Shown: one piece after another, positions 6,033 to 11,079 of the stretch
Position numbering within the stretch: position 1 is the first letter of the stretch
Layout: each line of letters begins with the position of its first letter
Assembly (NCBI GenBank): GCA_017623265.1
Contig: JAGAPM010000225.1
Coordinates: forward strand, 1 to 11,079
Source: Lentisphaeria bacterium
GTDB taxonomy: Bacteria > Verrucomicrobiota > Lentisphaeria > Victivallales > UBA1829
Direction of reading: 5' to 3'
DNA: 11,079 bases
Program-made: the position numbers and the translations under genes
Notes under the pieces: model-generated
What the model was told of the DNA's origin: nothing
What the model saw: the letters and a program-made list of their open reading frames with translations, nothing else
Database searches by the model: none

Positions 6033-7343
6033 ATGGGGCTGAAATTCAATCAGAAACAGAAACAGGGCTGGGCGATCCTCAGCTCATGCAATAAAACACG
6101 GATCCTCTTTGACGGCGGATCACGGTCCGGTAAAACCGCACTCATCGCAGAATATCTGGTCCGGCGCGCATTGCAATACCCATTCTCCCGGCAGCTTGCC
6201 GCCCGCAAATGCCGTTCTCATGCAAAAACATCGCTCTGGTGCGATACACTGAAAAAATATCTGATCCGCTTCATCCCGCAAGAGTTCTATACGCTTTCCG
6301 AAAGCGAACTTTCCATCCGTTTCTGCAACGGCTCCGAGATCCTTGTGGCGGGGCTGGATGACGCAGAACGGAGCGAAAAAGTTCTGGGCAATGAATTCAT
6401 CACCGTTTTTCTCAACGAAGCGACCCAGTTTTCGTGGGAGACAGTTCAGATGGCAGCAACCCGTCTGGCACAGAAAGCGTGGGATGCCAAAGGACGGCAG
6501 GCGGTTCCGAAACTGATCCTGGACTGCAACCCGCGGGGGCCCCGGCACTGGCTCCATGCGGTGGGAGTGCGTCAGATCGATCCCGAATCCGGAAAAGAAC
6601 TGAGCGACAAAGCAAACTGGGCGCATCTGCCCTGGTCCGCCTTCGACAATCGGGAGAATCTGCCAAAGGAATATCTGGAAGGACTCGCCGCCCTGCCCGA
6701 AATCATGAAAAAACGGATGCTGGACGGGATCTGGTGCGACAACGCAGGTGCCGTCTATCAGGAGTTCAGCGAGGAAAAACATGTGGTCGCCCCATTCCCC
6801 ATCCCGGAGGATTGGCGCAGACTGCGGGCGATCGACTTCGGCTACACCAACCCCTTTGTCTGCCTCTGGGGCGCGGTCGATCCGGATGGACGCCTCTACA
6901 TTTACCGGGAATGGTACAAAAATGCAACCCGTACCGCCGAACACGCACGGATGATCCGGGAACTTTCCGGAACGGAACGCTATTTCATCACCGTGGCAGA
7001 CCACGATGCCGCAGAACGGGCGGAACTGGAATCGCTGGGCATCCGAACCACCGCCGCCGAAAAAAATGTGATCAGCGGCATCCAACGGGTGAAATGCCGT
7101 CTGACAGAGGCGGGCGACGGCAAACCCCGGTTGTACTTTTTCGATAACCTGAAAAACATCCTTTCGGAGATGTATGATTACCGCTGGGCGCCGGAAGGCT
7201 CCGCCAACGCAAAGGAGGAACCGCTGAAGCTGAATGACCACGCGATGGACGCCCTCCGGTACATGGTCGCCGCTCTGGACGGTAAACAGGCGCAGACGCA
7301 ACTCAAAGCGGTCACTTTGCCCGGAAAGAGCCGCTGGTTTTAA
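6033..7343 (+). CDS. Phage-type terminase large subunit (TerL-like ATPase and nuclease), orphan
   Basis: TerL is the motor ATPase and nuclease that cuts and packages phage DNA. This 436-residue protein has the full layout. The N-terminal ATPase carries Walker A GGSRSGKT at 28-35 and a Walker B-like VFLNEAT at 125-131, with E129 as the catalytic carboxylate and N128 where aspartate is more usual. TRLAQKAW and LILDCNPRG follow, the latter near the coupling motif. The C-terminal RNase H-like nuclease has acidic residues in AIDFGYTNP (D268), VADHDAAE (D323, D325) and NDHAMDALRY (D402, D406). The length and order fit PBSX-type or Terminase_6-like proteins. The frame is intact and its codon use resembles its neighbours. 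No small terminase, portal, protease or capsid gene lies within the window; it sits between a PP2C phosphatase (54-nt gap) and a GH5 gene. It may be a prophage remnant, a domesticated gene or part of a larger element. Confidence 0.88.
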   Translation: MGLKFNQKQKQGWAILSSCNKTRILFDGGSRSGKTALIAEYLVRRALQYPFSRQLAARKCRSHAKTSLWCDTLKKYLIRFIPQEFYTLSESELSIRFCNGSEILVAGLDDAERSEKVLGNEFITVFLNEATQFSWETVQMAATRLAQKAWDAKGRQAVPKLILDCNPRGPRHWLHAVGVRQIDPESGKELSDKANWAHLPWSAFDNRENLPKEYLEGLAALPEIMKKRMLDGIWCDNAGAVYQEFSEEKHVVAPFPIPEDWRRLRAIDFGYTNPFVCLWGAVDPDGRLYIYREWYKNATRTAEHARMIRELSGTERYFITVADHDAAERAELESLGIRTTAAEKNVISGIQRVKCRLTEAGDGKPRLYFFDNLKNILSEMYDYRWAPEGSANAKEEPLKLNDHAMDALRYMVAALDGKQAQTQLKAVTLPGKSRWF

Positions 7344-7377
7344 GCGGTATTTTCTATGTATTTTTCCGCTTTTCTGC

Positions 7378-7405
7378 TTGAAAAACAGGATTCCGGCTGT
7401 ATTGT
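7378..7405 (+). promoter_or_regulatory. Candidate promoter for GH5-M16
   Basis: TTGAAA (7378-7383) and TATTGT (7400-7405) are 16 nt apart, the same -35 and spacing as the two candidates at 4572-4628. Transcription would begin inside the palindrome at 7406-7421, which sits uneasily with reading that palindrome as a terminator; one of the two readings may be wrong, or the palindrome may act as an operator. Confidence 0.3.
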
Positions 7406-7426
7406 TTCTCCCCGGGGAGAATTTTT
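7406..7426 (+). terminator. Terminator-like palindrome after the terminase gene
   Basis: TTCTCCCCGGGGAGAA (7406-7421) is a perfect 16-nt inverted repeat, able to form a GC-rich stem of about 6 bp with a 4-nt loop, and is followed by TTTTT (7422-7426). This is the form of an intrinsic terminator for the trmL-PP2C-terminase transcript, about 60 nt after its last stop. A weaker inverted repeat, AAGCGG (7342-7347) with CCGCTT (7366-7371), lies nearer the stop codon. The alternative is an operator just downstream of the candidate promoter at 7378-7405. Confidence 0.55.
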
Positions 7427-7456
7427 AACGATCGCAAGAATCAAGGAGAATATATC

Positions 7457-8548
7457 ATGAATCAGATCTTTCCGTGGAAACAGGGTATGGGTATTGGCGG
7501 CTGGCTGACCAATTACAAGCGTTTTCAGGTCCTGCCGGAAGAACGGAAAATGCTGCTGACCATCGGCGACTACGAACATTTTGAAAGCTATATCACCGAA
7601 GATGATGTGGCGAACATCGCCTCCCTCGGCATGGATCATATCCGGGTGGGCTTCGACCAGATCGTGCTGGAGGAGGAGCCGTACAAGTACCGGGAACGGA
7701 CATTCCGTCTGCTGGATAACTTCATCGGCTGGTGTCGGAAATATCAGCTTGGCTGCGTGCTGAACCTGCATAAGGCAGTTGGAAACTACTGCGATGTGCC
7801 AAGCCCCGTACAGCTGCTGGATGATGACGACCTGCAGAACCGTTTTATCGCATTCTGGCTGGAATGTGAACGACGCTGGCATGATCAGGAGGATCTGGTC
7901 TTTGAACTGCTGAATGAAGTCACCAACGTGGATCCGGCAAAGTGGAATTCTCTGGCAGAACGGACCATTGCCGCGATCCGGGAAACCAATCCCACCCGGC
8001 GCATCATCATCGGCGGCAACTGCTGGGGCAATCCGCCGTGGCTCAACACGCTGCAGGTCTTTGACGACCCGTATGTGATCTATACTTTCCACATGTATGC
8101 CCCCTTCGGTTTCACGCATCAACGGGGCGTTCTGGTGGCACCGACTCTGTTTTACAACCGGGTCATGCCCTACCCCGGCGACATTGAACGCTACCGGGAT
8201 TACGAACGCACCGTTTCCGGAGCGGTTGATCCCCTGCCGGACTACACGGAAATGGGAATCGATTTCCTCCGGGATGCCATGAAGGGCGCCTTTGATTTCC
8301 GGAAAAACCATCCGGATAAGATCCTGTGGCTGGGCGAGTTCGGCACCATCCGCCACGCACCGCCGGACTCCCGGGAAAACTGGATGAACGATGTGATCAA
8401 ACTGGCAAAGGAACACGGTATCCCCTACTGCGTCTGGAACTACCTCAGCACGCCCAACGACGGCAACCGGTTCAGCCTCGTGGATGATGTTACACGGAAG
8501 ATCCTCACGCCCCGTATGGCTGAAATCATTACCGGGAATGTGAAGTAA
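7457..8548 (+). CDS. Glycoside hydrolase family 5 (cellulase-like), cytoplasmic
   Basis: The 363-residue protein is a (beta/alpha)8-barrel of the GH5/cellulase type, hydrolysing beta-glycosidic bonds with retention. It shows GIGGWLTNYKRF near the N-terminus, DHIRVGFDQ on an early strand and NLHKA where GH5 enzymes often have DLH. The acid/base glutamate is E154 in FELLNEV (149-155), YTFHMYAP holds the usual H-x-Y, and the nucleophile is E294 in LGEFGT (292-297). CVWNYLS supplies the aromatic substrate platform. There is no signal peptide or binding module, so it probably acts inside the cell on imported oligosaccharides; specificity (glucan, mannan or other) cannot be read from the sequence. 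AAGGAG at 7443-7448 lies 8 nt before the ATG and fixes the start. Its stop is 1 nt from the M16 start, so the two are translationally coupled or at least co-transcribed. Confidence 0.9.
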   Translation: MNQIFPWKQGMGIGGWLTNYKRFQVLPEERKMLLTIGDYEHFESYITEDDVANIASLGMDHIRVGFDQIVLEEEPYKYRERTFRLLDNFIGWCRKYQLGCVLNLHKAVGNYCDVPSPVQLLDDDDLQNRFIAFWLECERRWHDQEDLVFELLNEVTNVDPAKWNSLAERTIAAIRETNPTRRIIIGGNCWGNPPWLNTLQVFDDPYVIYTFHMYAPFGFTHQRGVLVAPTLFYNRVMPYPGDIERYRDYERTVSGAVDPLPDYTEMGIDFLRDAMKGAFDFRKNHPDKILWLGEFGTIRHAPPDSRENWMNDVIKLAKEHGIPYCVWNYLSTPNDGNRFSLVDDVTRKILTPRMAEIITGNVK

Positions 8549-8549
8549 G

Positions 8550-11079
8550 ATGCGAAACGTATTTCTGCTGATCCTGTTCGTTCTGCCGATCTTCCTCTTT
8601 GCGGCGGAAAAATTTGAAACCACTCCGGGCGACCCTTTTCATTTTCATTCATTCAAGTTGGAGAATGGTCTGACCGTAGTCCTGGCAAAAAATACAGATC
8701 AGCCAAAAATCAAAAGCTATCTTATGGTCCGTGCCGGATCGTTTGACGACCCGGAACAATCCACCGGTCTGGCACACTATTTTGAACACATGATGTTCAA
8801 AGGGACCTCCCGGATCGCCGCCCTGGACTGGGAAAAGGAAAAGCCTTTACTGGATAAGATCGAGGAGCTTTTTGAACAGTACCGGAAGGAAAAAGATCCG
8901 GCAAAACGGAAAGCGATCTACGCAGAGATCGATAAAACATCTCTTGAAGCGGCAAAATATTCCAACAATGAATATGAAGAGATCATCCGCAGTTTGGGCT
9001 GTTCTCACTTCAACGCATTCACTTCATACGATATTACTGCATACGAACTGGTCTTCCCCGCAGACATGCTGGAACCGATTCTTACACTGGAAGCAGAACG
9101 GTTCAGCAACATTGCCATGCGCCGGTTCCACACCGAATTGGAAACTGTTTACGAGGAATTCAACCGCGTACAGGACAATGATTTCCGACAAGCAACAAAC
9201 GCTCTTTTCAAGTTGATTGCCGGAGATAATCATCCCCTTGCCCGCCCCATAATCGGATATCCTGAACACCTGAAAAGTCCGTCCATCCGTGACATCAAAA
9301 AATTCTTCGAGCAGTATTATGTTCCGGAAAATATGGTCCTGATCCTCTCCGGCGATCTGGACTACGAAAAAACGGCTGCGCTCGTCCGGAAAACCTTCGG
9401 CGCCCTGCCCGCAAAAAAAGTTGCCGCAAGAAAACCGTTTCCGCCGATCGAACCGCTGCAGCAGCCGGTCACCACCGAAATCACCGGTCCGGAAGGAAGT
9501 TTTCTCTATATGGCAATCCCGTTGACGGCAGAGAAAGGGAATAATTATATCGTTGATTTGATCTGCTCCGTTTTAAATAATGGACAGAACGGGATCTTTG
9601 ACATAAATCTGCGTAACAAGCAAAAAGTCCAGAGTATCAGTTGCAGCAATTTATCATTCGAAAACAATCATTTACTGACTATTTTCGCCCACCCTCTGAA
9701 TGGACAGTCTCTGGAACAGCTCCGGCTCCTGATCGAAGAAGAACTGGAAAATCTGAAGAAAGGAAATTTTGATCCCGTCATCCTGACAGCAGCAGTCAAC
9801 AACTATCGTTTCGGTGTCATGCAGCTTGCAGAAGATTTTGAAAAAACGGCAGAGGTGGCTTTGAATCTGGCATGGAATAAATTGACCATCAATGATTATT
9901 TGAACGATCTCAAAAAAATAGAATAACTCACCAAAGAAGAATTCGTGCAGGAGGTAAACCGGCAGTTTGTTTCCGCCCCGGCAGTCGTCTACAAACATTC
10001 CGGTATCAAAAAGGATCGTGTCCACGCAGAAAAACCGCAGATCACCCCACTGCAAACGCCTTCGAACAGCTTCAGTTCTTTCTGCCGCGATCTGAAAAAA
10101 ATCGTACCGCAGGATTGGAGCGCGATCCAGGAAATCGACTGGGAATCTGCCATTACGGAAACACCCGTTCATGACACAAAACTTTTCAGTACCAAAAATG
10201 AAAAAAATGAGCGTTTCAGTTTCTCAATCGTTCTGCCGGTCGGAAGTTATCACGACCCGAAACATAAACAGGCAATCGCCTATCTCGAGCGTCTCGGTAC
10301 GGAAAAAAGAGATCGCAGCGCCTACGACAGCGAACTTTATAAACTTGCTCTGCAGCAATCCTTTGTATGTTATGATTTTACAACGGTTTTTCAAATCACC
10401 GGACTGCAGAAATATCTTCCACAGGCAATCGCATTGCTGAAAGAACGGCTCACTCAAGTAAAGAATGATCCCACAGTATATCTGGGGCTGGTGGAGAGCA
10501 TCGAAGAAAGCCGCCGTACTGCCATGAAAAATCCTTCCAGTCTGCTCAACGGTGCAATCAGTTATGCCCTGTACGGCAAGAACTCCCCGGCTAACAACAA
10601 ATTGTCCTCTGCGGAGTTGAGAAAACTCTCTTCTACAAAATTGACTGCATACCTGAACTCTCTCTGCACCACAATGCCACGGGAATATGTGTATCACGGT
10701 CCCGGCGATCCGGAGGAAGTCGCCGCCCTGATCCGGCAGATCCTGCCGGAACCGGCGAAAGAATTGCGCAAGATCCCCGAACCGAAAAAATTCAAAATTA
10801 TTCCGCCGGAAGAAAATACCGTATATGTGATCCGACATCCCTCAACACAGATCACGGCAGTGCTGTTCCGCCCGGACCGGGTGGAGATCCCTGCGGATAC
10901 GGCGTTTGAAAGCGTAGCAGATTATTATGTACAACCGCTTTTCTATGAAGAATTACGCGAGAAACGTGCCCTCTGCTATGTGGCACATGCAACTTACAGT
11001 GTTCCGCAGATCACCCCGGATAACTATTCGCTGTTCTCTGTCCTGCTCGGAACACAGCCCGATAAACTGGAACAGGGTA
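8550..11079 (+). pseudogene. Exported two-domain M16 zinc metallopeptidase interrupted by an in-frame TAA (3' end outside window)
   Basis: M16 (pitrilysin/insulinase-type) peptidases cleave peptides with a zinc ion held by an inverted HxxEH motif. Residues 1-19 form a Sec signal peptide (hydrophobic 4-17, cleavage near A19), so the enzyme is exported. HYFEH at 76-80 gives the two histidines and the catalytic glutamate; E203 in TVYEEFNR is the likely third ligand. Between them is a charged helical insertion (about 88-135) like that of long Bacteroidetes-type M16 proteins. A non-catalytic M16_C domain follows to about 455. Codon 459 is TAA (9924-9926), yet the same frame then runs 384 codons to the window edge without another stop, encoding a second M16 half (for example FSFSIVLPVGSYHD and LREKRALCYVAHATYS). 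I see no good restart after the stop. The 458-residue product alone has the size of a single-half M16B peptidase and could keep some activity. GGGAA 11 nt upstream is the only ribosome site. Confidence 0.85.

Noticed and set aside
6120..8623. Long minus-strand open frames opposite the terminase (393 codons) and opposite the GH5 gene (427 codons)
   Set aside because: Both lie over genes with complete catalytic motifs, show no recognisable domain and have no sensible ribosome site. They are shadows.
9912..9926. A run of seven A just before the TAA of the M16 gene, as a programmed frameshift site
   Set aside because: The downstream second half is in the same frame as the first half, so a single shift at the A run would leave the useful frame. 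It does not explain how the stop could be bypassed.
10171..10440. A short plus-strand frame starting with ATG at 10171, as a separate gene after the M16 stop
   Set aside because: It is in another frame from the M16 second half, whose continuous frame shows family-like sequence through the same stretch.
1..11079. CRISPR arrays, tRNA or rRNA genes, insertion sequences, long direct repeats
   Set aside because: I found no regularly spaced repeats, cloverleaf-like sequence, transposase or terminal inverted repeats by reading. A proper search was not possible here.

Overview
The window is ordinary-density bacterial chromosome (GC a little above 50%, short intergenic gaps, Shine-Dalgarno starts). 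It carries ten genes: seven intact, one cut by the left edge, and two whose reading frames are each broken by a single in-frame stop codon. One of these broken genes also runs off the right edge. The gene mix suggests an anaerobic, glycan-using member of the Planctomycetes-Verrucomicrobia-Lentisphaerae group, possibly a Victivallales-like gut or rumen organism: a PF12831-type FAD oxidoreductase, ribulokinase, a leaderless GH5 glycosidase, a Bacteroidetes-like M16 peptidase and a ferredoxin-nitroreductase fusion. This is an inference from gene style; there is no rRNA or other marker to prove it.

Layout. Positions 1-2544 read rightward: the tail of an unrecognised gene, a ferredoxin-nitroreductase with a TAG at codon 108, and an FAD-dependent oxidoreductase. 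These three are closely spaced and may be one redox operon. Positions 2561-4536 read leftward: a small exported protein of unknown function followed, 8 nt later, by ribulokinase (araB). This unit converges on the FAD gene over a 16-nt gap that contains a small hairpin. At 4537-4665 a divergent intergenic region holds two back-to-back promoter candidates that share a perfect TTTCAAGTTGAAA palindrome. Positions 4666-7343 read rightward: trmL (tRNA wobble methyltransferase), a PP2C-type protein phosphatase, and a complete phage-type terminase large subunit with no other phage gene near it. The terminase Shine-Dalgarno lies in one arm of a 7-bp hairpin. A terminator-like palindrome follows. Positions 7457-11079 read rightward: a cytoplasmic GH5 glycosidase, then, 1 nt later, an exported two-domain M16 metallopeptidase interrupted by a TAA at codon 459, with the same frame open to the end of the window.

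How the genes fit together. Ribulokinase points to arabinose or ribulose catabolism, and the GH5 enzyme to processing of imported oligosaccharides. TrmL is housekeeping. The PP2C-terminase pair is the part that ordinary operon logic does not explain. The two clean nonsense codons, one TAG and one TAA in otherwise intact frames, most simply mean recent loss of function or consensus errors in an assembly, not recoding. No CRISPR array, rRNA, tRNA, insertion sequence or origin was seen. No stretch longer than 300 bases lacks a gene.
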